Origin: Terribacillus saccharophilus
GTDB lineage: Bacteria; Bacillota; Bacilli; Bacillales; Amphibacillaceae
Direction: 5' to 3'
Length of the DNA stretch: 64,000 bases
NCBI RefSeq assembly: GCF_002272745.1
Contig: NZ_NPBD01000005.1
Location: 62,001-126,000 of the forward strand
Part shown: positions 23,400 through 33,135 of the stretch, piece by piece
Numbering within the stretch: the stretch's first letter is position 1
How the letters are laid out: every line of letters begins with the position of its first letter
Notes under the pieces: model-generated
Told to the model about the DNA's origin: nothing
Seen by the model: only the letters and a program-made list of their open reading frames with translations
Database searches by the model: none
Translations under genes and position numbers: made by a program

Positions 23400-23843
23400 A
23401 TGCAAAAAAAAATGCAAGAATTCGACAAGGATTATATGGAACAGCTCATCACTCATGGAGCCGGCCATGATATATTGCGTTTTGTCAGTTTACCAGACTT
23501 ATTAGGTGAGGACGCTTCCTCCATCCTTTACGTGCTGGGTAAAAAACTGGCACGAAGAGTAAACCCGGCATCCATGGAACAAATCGAGGACTTTTTTATC
23601 CAGATGGGCTGGGGGAACTTGAGCTTAGTCAAACAAAAACGGCATGAAATGACATTCGAACTCTCGGGAGCACCAGTTATACATAGATGGAACGTCGGAG
23701 TCGGACAAGAGTACAGAATGGAAGCAGGCTTCCTCGCTGCAAGCATCGAGCAGATCAAGGAGCTCGCTTGTGAATGTGTGGACGAAAATGTGCCGAAAAA
23801 GGAACATGTCCAGTTTAATGTTTATTTTGCTAAGGAAGATTGA
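23400..23843 (+). CDS. yslB: YslB-like DUF2507 protein
   Basis: A 147-residue protein matching the YslB family: GAGHDILRFVSLPDLLGED, then ILYVLGKKLARR, MEQIEDFFIQMGWGNLSL, and C-terminal VQFNVYFAKED. Family members lie next to and divergent from sdhC in Bacillus, as here. They contain a 4-vinyl-reductase-like V4R fold and their function is not established. The start at 23400 is preceded by GGAAG; an ATG four bases earlier is out of frame. A terminator follows. Confidence 0.85.
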   Translation: MQKKMQEFDKDYMEQLITHGAGHDILRFVSLPDLLGEDASSILYVLGKKLARRVNPASMEQIEDFFIQMGWGNLSLVKQKRHEMTFELSGAPVIHRWNVGVGQEYRMEAGFLAASIEQIKELACECVDENVPKKEHVQFNVYFAKED

Positions 23844-23864
23844 TGGATTCAACCTATAAAATTG

Positions 23865-23900
23865 AAAAAAGTGACGTGTGTATCTTACACGTCATTTTTT
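23865..23900 (+). terminator. Rho-independent terminator after yslB
   Basis: A stem of A-tract plus GTGACGTGT with ACACGTCAT plus T-tract (seven-base loop), 22 bases after the stop. Confidence 0.85.
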
Positions 23901-23988
23901 ATTGTTTCATCTTAAAAAATACCTGTTACAACAGTTATGGAGCATAATGTAAGACCCATAACTAAAGCAGATAAGATAAGTGTTATTC

Positions 23989-24234
23989 TCACTTCTTTAT
24001 CAGGCGCAAAGAAGGAAAAATAAAACTAATCAGTGTGCCAAATACTACGGTATTAATAACAAAACCTTCTAAGAAGTTTAGTTGTTTCCATAATTCAGGG
24101 GTGAACTTGATAAGCAGCAAATTTAATGTACCAAGTGTTAAGGACAATAATGCACACAAGGTGCATATAGCAACAGGACCTTTGAAAAAGTTCTTATAAC
24201 TAAATAACGTAAAGCCCCTCCTATTTGCATCCAT
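23989..24234 (-). CDS. small two-helix membrane protein
   Basis: ATG 24234, with AAGAAGG just upstream, opens 81 codons: MDANRRGFTLFSYKNFF, then two membrane helices (about 21-42 and 53-74), ending in SLRLIKK. It overlaps the 3' end of the YesK-like gene by 14 bases in another frame, as coupled small genes do. Longer frames starting at 24333 would read the YesK-like gene out of frame and are rejected. No family was recognised. Confidence 0.55.
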   Translation of the reverse strand: MDANRRGFTLFSYKNFFKGPVAICTLCALLSLTLGTLNLLLIKFTPELWKQLNFLEGFVINTVVFGTLISFIFPSLRLIKK

Positions 24235-24498
24235 TACCCTTCTTACTTTGATATTGGTTAACCAATATGCCTCCCACCGGCAAAATAGTAAAAGCCAGTG
24301 TCCCAAGTCCGATAATGGAAATAGCCATACCATTCCAAGCCCCCACTATTAGTCCTGCAGCTATAATTAAGATACCGAAACACATACTTGGAAATACTAG
24401 TGGAATATGAAACTTAGTTTGTTTATTAAATATCCACGCTATAGCACAGACTATAGCTCCTACAGCTACTCCTAAAAAAGTAAGCCGTAAAACCCCAT
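24221..24498 (-). pseudogene. YesK-like membrane protein with homopolymer frameshift
   Basis: ATG 24498, with GAGGTG upstream, begins MGFYGLLF and then hits TAG. The region holds a run of six T on the coding strand (plus-strand A at 24474-24479). With seven T the frame continues MGFYGLLFLGVAVGAIVCAI through a second and third membrane helix (FGILIIAAGLIVGAW; IIGLGTLAFTILPVGGI) to TAG at 24221. The restored 92-residue three-helix protein resembles YesK-type proteins. Either phase variation, a dead gene or a sequencing error at the homopolymer explains it. Confidence 0.6.
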
Positions 24499-24722
24499 TA
24501 TTTCACCTCACATCATTTTACAAATAATAAGTACAAATCAAAGTAATCTTTAAGGGCCATTACAGTATCCTATGTTCCTTTATGAAGTCAGAAAACAAAT
24601 ATTCTCATAGCGAACCAACCCATTCAACATTTAATGCATAATGTTAATGGGATTTCATCATAGATACAGGCTATTGAGAAAGTATTGACAGTCTTTTTTG
24701 GTTCATTTCTTGCCATATCGAG

Positions 24723-25169
24723 CTATTTATTCAGGTACTTCTGTCCAGCTGTCCATTGATAATAAAAGAACAATACATAAAACCGAGTACGCTCATATTC
24801 CCTGAATTCACGATGGATCTCAGGATATTCTTTTAATAAAATGTCATTCTGGTTACTCCACTCTGGATGCCTTAGAAAGAAGTTCAGGCTGCACCAATAA
24901 ATTAATCCCTTTTCAGGAAGCTTACTTCTTATTAGATGATACACAGCTCCTGCAATTTCCATCCAATATGTATTCCAATCCGCTAAATCCAATTCTTTCG
25001 TCCCTGAGTGATCTGCTATCATGCGCCGCAAATCTGTATAAGGAAATGGCTCCATCAAACGAAGTGCTAACAGTTCGCCCATCGTTTTTATCCACCTCTC
25101 CTTCACAACAGCCTGTAAAAGCTGGCGATGGTTTACTGTGGGCACAGCTATATATTTTCTTTCTCTCAT
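24723..25169 (-). CDS. hypothetical protein, 148 residues
   Basis: A soluble, mostly helical, tryptophan- and tyrosine-rich protein (LDLADWNTYWMEIAGAVYHL; FYVLFFYYQWTAGQKYLNK). It has a GAGGAG ribosome binding site seven bases before ATG 25169. No signal peptide and no recognised family. It stands alone between the accessory patch and the uvrC gene. The 224-base stretch 24499-24722 before it is AT-rich, and I see no gene there. Confidence 0.6.
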   Translation of the reverse strand: MRERKYIAVPTVNHRQLLQAVVKERWIKTMGELLALRLMEPFPYTDLRRMIADHSGTKELDLADWNTYWMEIAGAVYHLIRSKLPEKGLIYWCSLNFFLRHPEWSNQNDILLKEYPEIHREFREYERTRFYVLFFYYQWTAGQKYLNK

Positions 25170-25283
25170 ATATCTCCTCTTTTTCTTCTGGTAATTTATG
25201 TTAATTTAAGCATATCATAGAATAACGGAGAATAAAAGAACATCTATTACTCATTTATCTACTGCGTTCTCTAAATTAGTCAC

Positions 25284-25313
25284 ACAAAAAAGCCAGGCCC
25301 ATCTTAGGCCTGG
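25284..25313 (-). terminator. Rho-independent terminator for uvrC
   Basis: On the minus strand ACCAGGCC, seven-base loop, GGCCTGGCT and TTTTTT. The stem overlaps the last codons of uvrC. Confidence 0.85.
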
Positions 25314-27118
25314 TCTCCTTCTTCCTGCTCTTCCATAACTTCCTCAGGATTATTCAAATGGTTCAAAATAACTTGTGCGGTTGGTGCCGGGATACCTAGC
25401 TTAGCGATTTCTTCAACGCTTGCTTCTTGAATAGCTGTCACTGATTTAAAGTGACGCATGAGCAACCTTCTGCGTTTCTCGCCAACACCTGGAATATCGT
25501 CCAGCTTTGATTTGATTGCGCTTTTACCGCGCAGCTGGCGGTGGAAGCTGATGGCGAATCGGTGTACTTCATCCTGGATACGCTGCACCAGATAGAAATC
25601 TTGAGCATTCCGTTCGAAATCGACAACTTGCGGCGGCGTCCCGTACAGCAATTCACTTGTCCGGTGCTTATCATCCTTAGCAAGGCCGCAAACCGGTATA
25701 TCAAGCCCCAGTTCGTCTTCCAGTACTTCTATTGCTGCGCTCATCTGCCCTTTTGCGCCATCAATGACAATCAGGTCAGGCAGAGGCAAATTATCCTGCA
25801 GCACTCGTTTATACCGCCTGCGAATGACTTCTCGCATCGTATCGTAATCATCAGGGCCTTTTACATCACGTATCTTGTACTTCCGATATTCCTTCTTATC
25901 CGGTCGGCCATCTGTAAAGACGATCATTGCAGATACCGGATCACTACCTTGGATATTGGAGTTATCGAATGCCTCGATACGGTGTGGTGTCGCTATATTA
26001 AGCTTCTCCCCAAGCGATTCGACCGCTTTGATTGTCCTGTCCTCATCGCGCTCTATAAGTGAGAATTTCTCCTTGATGGCAATCTTTGCATTCTTTTCAG
26101 CAAGCTCGACAAGCTCTTTCTTTCGACCGCGATATGGAATAGCTACATCCGTTTCCAAGAGCTGCTGTAATCCCTCTACGTTTGTACCGATCGGGACGAG
26201 CACTTGCTTAGGAAGCAAATGGTTTTGGTGCAGATAGAAACGTCCGACAAAAGTAAGGAATGTTTCCTCTGGTTCATCGAAGAATGGGAACATACTCACA
26301 TCACGTTCTATCAATTTACCTTGGCGGATGAAGAATACTTGTACACACATCCAGCCTTTGTCATAGGCGAAGCCGAATACATCGCGGTCTGTCTGATCCG
26401 TCAATGTCATCTTCTGCTGCTCCATGACAGATTCAATATGCTGGATTTGGTCACGCAGCTCCTTCGCACGCTCGAAATCGAGCTCTTCAGAAGCTTCTTG
26501 CATCTTCTGACGTAAATCCTTCTTGATCTGATGGTGTCCGCCGTTTAGGAATGTCGTGATATTCTGGACAATATTCCGGTTCGTCTCCTGCGAGACAGGA
26601 TAGACACAAGGACCAAGACATTGGTGCATGTGGTAATACAAGCAAACACGGTCCGGCATCGTATTGCATTTGCGCAGCGGGTACAGTCTGTCCAGCAATT
26701 TCTTTGTCTCCCTGGCTGCGATTACGTTCGGATATGGTCCGAAGTACTTGCCTTTATCTTTTTTCACTTTTCGTGTCACCAGCAAACGCGGCTGTTCTTC
26801 TGCTGTGATTTTCAAATATGGATATGTTTTATCATCCTTCAAGAGGATGTTATATTTCGGATCATATTTTTTGATTAGGTTCATTTCAAGAATGAGTGCT
26901 TCAATTTCGGAGGAGGTAACAATATATTCGAAATCCACAATTTCCGCGACGAGCCGCTGTGTCTTGCGGTCGTGCGCACCGGTGAAATAGGACCTGACCC
27001 GGTTGCGGAGGAGCTTGGACTTTCCCACATAAATGACCGTCCCATTTTTATCCTTCATCAAATAACAGCCAGGCTGCGGCGGTAGAACAGCGAGTTTATC
27101 AGTTATCGTCTTGTTCAT
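25304..27118 (-). CDS. uvrC: excinuclease ABC subunit C
   Basis: A 604-residue UvrC. The N-terminal GIY-YIG nuclease domain ([20 protein letters not shown]) makes the 3' cut. A UVR helix pair near 200-235 ([20 protein letters not shown]) binds UvrB, the RNase H-like C-terminal nuclease ([27 protein letters not shown]) makes the 5' cut, and helix-hairpin-helix motifs ([17 protein letters not shown]) bind DNA near the end. It acts in nucleotide excision repair. AAGGGG precedes ATG 27118. The place between sdh and trxA is as in B. subtilis. Confidence 0.97.
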   Translation of the reverse strand: MNKTITDKLAVLPPQPGCYLMKDKNGTVIYVGKSKLLRNRVRSYFTGAHDRKTQRLVAEIVDFEYIVTSSEIEALILEMNLIKKYDPKYNILLKDDKTYPYLKITAEEQPRLLVTRKVKKDKGKYFGPYPNVIAARETKKLLDRLYPLRKCNTMPDRVCLYYHMHQCLGPCVYPVSQETNRNIVQNITTFLNGGHHQIKKDLRQKMQEASEELDFERAKELRDQIQHIESVMEQQKMTLTDQTDRDVFGFAYDKGWMCVQVFFIRQGKLIERDVSMFPFFDEPEETFLTFVGRFYLHQNHLLPKQVLVPIGTNVEGLQQLLETDVAIPYRGRKKELVELAEKNAKIAIKEKFSLIERDEDRTIKAVESLGEKLNIATPHRIEAFDNSNIQGSDPVSAMIVFTDGRPDKKEYRKYKIRDVKGPDDYDTMREVIRRRYKRVLQDNLPLPDLIVIDGAKGQMSAAIEVLEDELGLDIPVCGLAKDDKHRTSELLYGTPPQVVDFERNAQDFYLVQRIQDEVHRFAISFHRQLRGKSAIKSKLDDIPGVGEKRRRLLMRHFKSVTAIQEASVEEIAKLGIPAPTAQVILNHLNNPEEVMEEQEEGDQA

Positions 27119-27197
27119 TCGCTTTCCCCTTTTACTAGTGCTTTACATAAAGGAACCCTTGCTACAAAAATGTAACAAGGGATCTCATGTCTAATGC

Positions 27198-27512
27198 TTA
27201 CGCGTGTTTGTTAACAAGCTCAACAAGAGCTTCTTTTGGCTGGTAGCCAATTACTTGATCTACAACTTCGCCATCTTTGAAAAGAAGCAAAGTTGGAATG
27301 CTCATTACGCCGAATTTACCAGCAGTAGCTTGGTTCTCATCTACGTCAAGTTTTACGATTTTAACTTTATCGCTCATTTCGCCGTCGATTTCTTCCAATA
27401 CTGGCGCGATCATTTTACAAGGTCCGCACCAAGTTGCCCAAAAGTCAGCAAGGACAAGTCCTTGACTTGTTTCTGTATTAAAGTTTGAATCAGTAGCATT
27501 TACAATTGCCAT
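27198..27512 (-). CDS. trxA: thioredoxin
   Basis: A 104-residue thioredoxin with active site WCGPCK (C29, C32) and the cis-proline loop SIPTLLLF. It reduces disulfides in cytosolic proteins and receives electrons from thioredoxin reductase. AGGAGG precedes ATG 27512. A weak inverted repeat (about 27153-27180) follows and may end the transcript. A TATACT box lies upstream, but I could not see a convincing -35 box. Confidence 0.97.
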   Translation of the reverse strand: MAIVNATDSNFNTETSQGLVLADFWATWCGPCKMIAPVLEEIDGEMSDKVKIVKLDVDENQATAGKFGVMSIPTLLLFKDGEVVDQVIGYQPKEALVELVNKHA

Positions 27513-27611
27513 AATAAATTCCTCCTAAATAAAAGCTTTCATCGAGTATAGCACTGCTGAAGACCGTAACGCTACTAGTTTGCTTAGAAGCGTTCATTCC
27601 TAAACATTACA

Positions 27612-28016
27612 CTAAATACTTGCTCCTATAACATAAGATAATCCCACTGAAATAACAAGCGAAATAAATCCGACTGCCCGATTATCATTAGCGATCTCCG
27701 TGTCGATTTTGTACGTCGGTGTCAGGAATTCGAAGATAAAATAGCCGATCAGCAGCATAACAAAACCAATGGAGCTCCACATGATACTCTGGAGGATACC
27801 ATCATTATGTTCATAGGAGAAGCGAAGCACGTTCGCTATTCCGAACATCTTACCGCCTGTTGCCATCGCAACAGACAAATTTCCCCTGCGGATTTCTTCC
27901 CAGTTCTTATAGGAAGTCACCAGCTCAAAAATAGCCATAAACACGATGATACTCAGTACCGCTACGCTATAACGCGCGGCTGTCAGGACAATCGTATTTT
28001 CCCAAAATGACTCCAT
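27612..28016 (-). CDS. yshE: DUF350 membrane protein (YshE-like)
   Basis: A 134-residue protein with four membrane helices (about 13-33, 52-70, 78-95, 112-132) and the DUF350 style NLSVAMATGGKMFGIANVLR with a conserved EIANDNRAVGFI. The function is unknown. The gene follows mutS2 by 20 bases on the same strand, as yshE does in B. subtilis. Probably co-transcribed with mutS2. Confidence 0.85.
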   Translation of the reverse strand: MESFWENTIVLTAARYSVAVLSIIVFMAIFELVTSYKNWEEIRRGNLSVAMATGGKMFGIANVLRFSYEHNDGILQSIMWSSIGFVMLLIGYFIFEFLTPTYKIDTEIANDNRAVGFISLVISVGLSYVIGASI

Positions 28017-28036
28017 AACCCCGTACTCCCCGCTGT

Positions 28037-30379
28037 TTACTGAAATTCAAGCACGGTTACACCGGTTCCGCCTTCATTCATACCGCCAGAACGGTAATTC
28101 TTCACTGCTCGGTGGCGTTTGGCTAATTCCTGCACGCCTGTACGCAGGGCACCCGTTCCTTTACCGTGTATGATCGATACGTGCGGATATCCAGCCAGCA
28201 GCGCATCATCTACATATTTCTCGACGCGGCGCAGTGCGTCCTCGTAGCGTTCCCCGCGTAAATCCAGTTCTGTGCTCACATGATAGGCGGAGCCTTTAAC
28301 TGTTGCAACCGGCTTTTCTTTTAATACGTCCTGTCTCTTTACGAACTCGATGTCTTTTCGTTTCGCTTTTATTTTCATTATTCCAATCTGAAGCATATAT
28401 TCTTTGTCACTGACCTTCTCGACAACTGTTCCTTTTTGTCCCAAAGTTAAAAGAAGCACTTCATCTCCAGGCATGAGCTGCTTGTTTTCCTTCGTTTGCG
28501 GCGCTGCTTTGGAGCCTTTTTTCGCAAGCTCCGGTGAAGCATCTTCCAGTCGTTTGCGGGCTTCGATGATTTCATGCTCTTTTACACTGGCTTGATTTTT
28601 CATTGTTCGAAGAGAAGCAACAATTTCTTCTGCTTCTTCTCTAGCCTGCTCGACAGCTTTGGCAGCCTTTTCTTCAGCCTTTTGGTATAAACGTTCACGC
28701 TTGCTATCGAATTCCTGCCACTGCTTCTCCAATTCGCGTTTCAGTGTTTCGGCTTCTTCAAGCTGTGCCCGAGCTGTTTCATAATCATGTTCTGCTTCTC
28801 TACGGGATGTTTCCAGAGATGCAATCATGTTTTCAACACTCTTCGAATCGGTTCCGATTAATTCCTTGGCACTATCAATGATGGATTCCTTTAAGCCAAG
28901 ACGTCTGGAAATCTCGAATGCATTACTGCGGCCTGGTACACCGATCAGCAAGCGATATGTCGGTCTGAGTGTTTCGACATCAAACTCCACACTAGCATTT
29001 ACGACGCGGTCGCGGTTATAGCCATATGCCTTCAGCTCAGGATAATGCGTCGTCGCAACAACAGTTGCACCGCGTTTTATCGTTTCATCGAGTATGCTCA
29101 TGGCCAGTGCCGCACCTTCCTGCGGATCTGTTCCGGCACCAAGCTCATCAAATAGTACGAGCGATTCATGATCAACTTGCTTCAGAATATCTACAATGTT
29201 AACCATGTGCGAGCTAAATGTACTCAAGCTCTGTTCAATGGATTGTTCATCACCGATGTCTGCGAACACTTCCGTAAAGACTGCCATTTCACCGCCATCG
29301 AGCGCAGGCACCTGAAGACCTGACTGGGCCATAAGCGTGAACAAGCCGATAGTCTTGATTGTAACGGTTTTACCGCCGGTATTCGGACCAGTGATTACGA
29401 TGGTAGAGTAATCTTCTCCAAGATCGATATCATTTGCTACTACCTGCTCTTGATCAATCAGCGGATGTCTTGCCTGCTTCAAATGAATAATACCTTTGTC
29501 ATTCATTTTCGGCATAGAGCAACGCATAACTGTACCTAGCTTGGCACGTGCTGAAATGAAATCAATTTGACCAAGTATCTCGATATTTGCAAGCAAAATT
29601 GCTTCATCTTCCGCAACTCGCATACTTATTTCCTTCAGAATACGTTCAATCTCTGCTTTTTCCTGTGCTCTTGCTTCCTGAAGCTGGTTGTTTAAATCTA
29701 CAACAGCCTGCGGTTCCATAAATAAAGTCTGACCAGAGGAAGACTGATCATGGACGATGCCGCCGATTGCCCCGCGGTATTCTTGTTTTACTGGCAGTAC
29801 ATAACGGTCATTCCGAATTGTTATGATGGAATCTGACAACATCTTGCTTTTAGACCTGGTATAGGAATCAAGTTTCTCCCGTACTCTGCTTTCGTTCGTA
29901 CGGATGCGGGAACGGATACCGCGGAGTCGTTCTGAAGCTCCATCCATCACTCGACCATGATCATCAATTGCACTCTTAATATGACGCTCCAAATCACTCA
30001 ATGATATAAGCTGATCAACAAGACTGCGGATGATCGGCATCTCCGGTTCTTCCAGCTCTTCGATGAAATGCTTCAAGTTTTTGCCGCCATAAATTGTGCT
30101 GGCAATATCAAGGCATTCATTGGCGTTTAGAATACCTCCGATAACTGCACGCTTGACGCTTGCATGAATGTCATAGATGCCGCCAAGCGGTATACCGCCA
30201 CGAAGACGGATGACAGAAGCTGCTTCATCTGTTTCTGCCTGAAGCTGTTCTACTTCCTCCAGCTCTGTCGCTGGCTGTATTTTCATGGCTCTTTTTTTAC
30301 CAAGTGATGATGCTGCTTGTTCACTTAGCTTCTGTATGATTTTATCGAATTCCAGTACTCGGAATATTCGTTTATTCAT
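28037..30379 (-). CDS. mutS2: MutS2 ATPase/endonuclease
   Basis: A 780-residue MutS2. It has a core clamp and lever region, then the ATPase with Walker A ([13 protein letters not shown] near 335) and Walker B ([16 protein letters not shown]). A long coiled coil (about 520-620) follows, and the C-terminal Smr nuclease domain ([31 protein letters not shown]). MutS2 lacks mismatch recognition. It suppresses recombination or rescues collided ribosomes by splitting them. GGGGGG precedes ATG 30379. It lies between polX and the DUF350 gene, as in B. subtilis. Confidence 0.96.
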   Translation of the reverse strand: MNKRIFRVLEFDKIIQKLSEQAASSLGKKRAMKIQPATELEEVEQLQAETDEAASVIRLRGGIPLGGIYDIHASVKRAVIGGILNANECLDIASTIYGGKNLKHFIEELEEPEMPIIRSLVDQLISLSDLERHIKSAIDDHGRVMDGASERLRGIRSRIRTNESRVREKLDSYTRSKSKMLSDSIITIRNDRYVLPVKQEYRGAIGGIVHDQSSSGQTLFMEPQAVVDLNNQLQEARAQEKAEIERILKEISMRVAEDEAILLANIEILGQIDFISARAKLGTVMRCSMPKMNDKGIIHLKQARHPLIDQEQVVANDIDLGEDYSTIVITGPNTGGKTVTIKTIGLFTLMAQSGLQVPALDGGEMAVFTEVFADIGDEQSIEQSLSTFSSHMVNIVDILKQVDHESLVLFDELGAGTDPQEGAALAMSILDETIKRGATVVATTHYPELKAYGYNRDRVVNASVEFDVETLRPTYRLLIGVPGRSNAFEISRRLGLKESIIDSAKELIGTDSKSVENMIASLETSRREAEHDYETARAQLEEAETLKRELEKQWQEFDSKRERLYQKAEEKAAKAVEQAREEAEEIVASLRTMKNQASVKEHEIIEARKRLEDASPELAKKGSKAAPQTKENKQLMPGDEVLLLTLGQKGTVVEKVSDKEYMLQIGIMKIKAKRKDIEFVKRQDVLKEKPVATVKGSAYHVSTELDLRGERYEDALRRVEKYVDDALLAGYPHVSIIHGKGTGALRTGVQELAKRHRAVKNYRSGGMNEGGTGVTVLEFQ

Positions 30380-30403
30380 GTTTTCCCCCCACTTTTTAAG
30401 CTG

Positions 30404-32119
30404 TTAGCTGCGCTGAAAAAGCTCCATTAATTGTTGCTTAGACCATGTATTGATGACCGTCTCTGGTTTTAGCCAGCCTTTACGTGCCATCGCCACACCG
30501 ACTTCCATGAATGATAGCGTTGCATAACTATGCGCATCTGTATTAACAGCAATCTTCACTCCAAGCTCTTGGGCTTTCTTCAAATATGTCCATGACAGAT
30601 CCAGCCGGTTAGGGTTGGCATTCAGCTCGATGACGGTACCTGTCTCAGCAGCCTTTTCAAGGAGCCAGTCAGGATCGGCCGCATAGCCGGCTCTTCTTCC
30701 GATAAGGCGGCCGGTTGGATGAGCGATGACATTGACGTTTGGATGCTCAAGCGCCGCAGTCAGACGTTCTTTGATTTGATCAGCTGATTGCGAGAAGCTG
30801 GAATGAATTGCACCAATGACGTAATCCATTTCTTGCAGGAAGTCATCCTCAAAATCTAAACGAGCATCTGGCAGGATATCCATTTCCACACCAGCGAATA
30901 TATGAAAGTCCGGATACAACGCATTGATGCGCTCTATTTCTTCGCGTTGTTTCCGTAGTCGTTTCTCATCCAGTCCATTGGCCACTTTAAGATACTTAGA
31001 GTGGTCCGTGATTGCTATATAAGAGTAGCCAAGCTCTATCGCCTGTTTGGCCATCTGCTCGATCGACTGGGCGCCATCACTCCAAGTTGAGTGCATATGC
31101 AAATCGCCTTGGATATCCGATAGCTGAACGAGCGGCATTTCCTGCTTGAAGCTCTCTAGTTCACCTTGCGCTTCTCTTACTTCAGGCGGAATGAAAGACA
31201 AACCAAAGTGTCCGAAAAATTCCTTTTCAGATTGGAAGGTTGTTAATTCCCCTGTCTCTACATTCTCAACACCATATTCACTAATACGCTCACCACGTTT
31301 TTTCGCCAGCTGACGCAAAGCTACATTATGATCAGCAGAACCTGTGAAATGGTGGAGCGTTGTTGCGAATGCTGCTGGTTCGATCAATCGGAAGTCTACG
31401 TTGATGTCATAGCCTTCTTCTAACGTGACAGACACTTTCGTATCGCCTTTAGCGATGACTTCTTTTAAGTTATCGATTGTAAGCAGCTGCTCTTGGACAC
31501 TTTTTGGATCATTGGTTGCGATGATGAAATCCAAATCCTTCACTGTTTCCTGCATCCGCCGCAGACTTCCTGCACGGGCATACTGCTCAATATCGTCCAA
31601 TGATTCCAGGAAGGACTCGATTCGTTCAGCCAAGGGCAGCATCATTGCGATTGGAATACGTTCTGGTCTAGATCCAACATTCGCAAGGCCATCGAGAATC
31701 TTTTCGGCAGATTTCTTACCGAAGCCGCTTAACGATGCGACTTTACCTGATTCGACTGCTTCTTTCAAGCTAGCTGCATCAATAACGCCTAGCTCCTGAT
31801 ACAGCTTGGCCAGCTTCTTCCCGCCTAGGCCAGGCAAATCAAGCAGAGGGACTAATCCTTCTGGCACTTCTTCCTGCAGCTGACGTAATGTATCAGACTG
31901 TTCGTCTTTGATGTATTCCTCGATAACTGCCGCCGTTCCCTTACCGATTCCGTTTAGCTTCGTAAAGTCCTCTATTTCATCTATGGATTGGTCATTTGCT
32001 TCCAGTGCCGCTGCAGCTTTCCGGTAAGCGGACACCTTAAATGTATTTTCCCCTTTTAGCTCAAGATAAATTGCAATTGTCTCAAGCAGTTTTACTACGT
32101 CCTTTTTATTGATAGCCAT
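30404..32119 (-). CDS. polX: DNA polymerase/3'-5' exonuclease PolX
   Basis: A 571-residue family X polymerase, equal in length to B. subtilis PolX (YshC). Helix-hairpin-helix motifs (IGKGTAAVIEEYI, LPGLGGKKLAKLY, LSGFGKKSAEKIL) precede the polymerase palm (RAGSLRRMQETVKDLDFIIA, with catalytic Asp residues). A C-terminal PHP exonuclease domain follows (GDLHMHSTWSDGAQSIEQM, IAITDHS, ELNANPNRLDLSW, NTDAHSYATL). It fills gaps in base excision repair. ATG 32119 is chosen from the AAAGGA eight bases upstream; a longer frame to 32182 would begin inside a hairpin with no ribosome binding site. Confidence 0.95.
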   Translation of the reverse strand: MAINKKDVVKLLETIAIYLELKGENTFKVSAYRKAAAALEANDQSIDEIEDFTKLNGIGKGTAAVIEEYIKDEQSDTLRQLQEEVPEGLVPLLDLPGLGGKKLAKLYQELGVIDAASLKEAVESGKVASLSGFGKKSAEKILDGLANVGSRPERIPIAMMLPLAERIESFLESLDDIEQYARAGSLRRMQETVKDLDFIIATNDPKSVQEQLLTIDNLKEVIAKGDTKVSVTLEEGYDINVDFRLIEPAAFATTLHHFTGSADHNVALRQLAKKRGERISEYGVENVETGELTTFQSEKEFFGHFGLSFIPPEVREAQGELESFKQEMPLVQLSDIQGDLHMHSTWSDGAQSIEQMAKQAIELGYSYIAITDHSKYLKVANGLDEKRLRKQREEIERINALYPDFHIFAGVEMDILPDARLDFEDDFLQEMDYVIGAIHSSFSQSADQIKERLTAALEHPNVNVIAHPTGRLIGRRAGYAADPDWLLEKAAETGTVIELNANPNRLDLSWTYLKKAQELGVKIAVNTDAHSYATLSFMEVGVAMARKGWLKPETVINTWSKQQLMELFQRS

Positions 32120-32144
32120 ACCTCTCATCCTTTCAAAACAAGGT

Positions 32145-32176
32145 AGAAAACCCTTGCGCACGATGCCGCAAGGGTT
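32145..32176 (-). terminator. hairpin with T-tail between cvpA and polX
   Basis: A ten-bp stem AACCCTTGCG with CGCAAGGGTT followed by TTCTACC on the minus strand. A weak terminator or attenuator that could lower polX/mutS2 expression relative to zapA-cvpA. Confidence 0.5.
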
Positions 32177-32183
32177 AAGCATT

Positions 32184-32750
32184 TCATCCCATCAATTCTG
32201 TGGGTAATTTATTTGCAACGTGATTCAGCCATAGATCCTTGATCTCACCAGAAATATATGGTGTATGTTCCACGATCCATGCTGCGAGTATTGACCTGTC
32301 CAGCGCTTCCTGCACTGGTGTGATCGGCAGCAATACCGATAGATACAATATCACGAATACAAGCAGATAGATTTCAACAAATCCGAGAACGCCGCCGAGT
32401 AACTTATTAACTGAGCGCAAAATCGGCAAATCTGCTATGAAATCAAGCATGGATCCGATGATATGCAGGATGATTTTCGTCGCAAAGAACAAAATTGCGA
32501 ACGCAATTGCATTGTAGAAAACCTGATCGAGCGGTACTGCTCCGAATATATCAGACCAGGCGCTATCGGAAGATATATCCGGATACGGAATCCAAAGTTC
32601 GAGCTTCGGTGCGAGCTGATCATAATATATAGCTGCTACAATGAATGATACGACAAAGCTTGCTAAATGAAACAGCTGCATGATGAAGCCACGCTTAAGG
32701 CCGACGAGTACGCCGAACAGGAGCATGGCGATAATAAGTAAATCAATCAT
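32184..32750 (-). CDS. cvpA: CvpA family membrane protein
   Basis: A 188-residue protein with four membrane helices (about 2-22, 28-48, 78-100, 118-142) and the CvpA start DLLIIAMLLFGVLVGLKRGF. B. subtilis YshB is the counterpart. The E. coli relative is needed for colicin V release and bile tolerance; the role in Bacillus is unclear. Its start overlaps the zapA end by eight bases, so the pair is coupled. Confidence 0.88.
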   Translation of the reverse strand: MIDLLIIAMLLFGVLVGLKRGFIMQLFHLASFVVSFIVAAIYYDQLAPKLELWIPYPDISSDSAWSDIFGAVPLDQVFYNAIAFAILFFATKIILHIIGSMLDFIADLPILRSVNKLLGGVLGFVEIYLLVFVILYLSVLLPITPVQEALDRSILAAWIVEHTPYISGEIKDLWLNHVANKLPTELMG

Positions 32751-33018
32751 TATCCTTTCTAGCCTCTTTCCTTGTAATAGAGCCTAGCAATTGTGCATAC
32801 TCTTCTTTCAGTTTTAAATAATCATTAGTTGTATTCACAGCCGTCAATACGGCCAGTTTAGCGGTATCAAGATTCGGATTCGCTTGATGGATCTCCGACA
32901 TCTTCTGGTCGACAAGGCTTGCCACCATCCGCATGCGATGGGCTGGCTCTTGTCCGACAATTGTATAGGACCGGTTATGTATCTCCACCGTAACACGTGT
33001 TTTATCAGATTGGGACAC
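32743..33018 (-). CDS. zapA: cell division protein ZapA
   Basis: A 91-residue ZapA with the typical start SQSDKTRVTVEIHNRSYTI and a C-terminal coiled coil. It crosslinks FtsZ filaments at the division site. The start is GTG 33018, with GAGGGGAGA upstream; a frame open to 33162 has no ribosome binding site and reads through the promoter region shared with divergent rnhC. The gene leads into cvpA by an overlap. Confidence 0.92.
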   Translation of the reverse strand: MSQSDKTRVTVEIHNRSYTIVGQEPAHRMRMVASLVDQKMSEIHQANPNLDTAKLAVLTAVNTTNDYLKLKEEYAQLLGSITRKEARKDND

Positions 33019-33135
33019 GTTATCTCCCCTCACTTCTCTTATAATACTAGTCTTTATAGTAACATGAAGGTGTCGATTTAGGAAACTATTCTGTATAGAC
33101 AAACGGCATGCTATACTAATTGTCAGATTGGAGAG

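Noticed and set aside
23989..24333. A 114-residue frame starting at 24333
   Set aside because: The first third reads the YesK-like gene out of frame; the real start is ATG 24234.
32120..32182. Longer N-terminus for PolX
   Set aside because: It would read through a hairpin and has no start signal; the shorter form equals the known PolX length.
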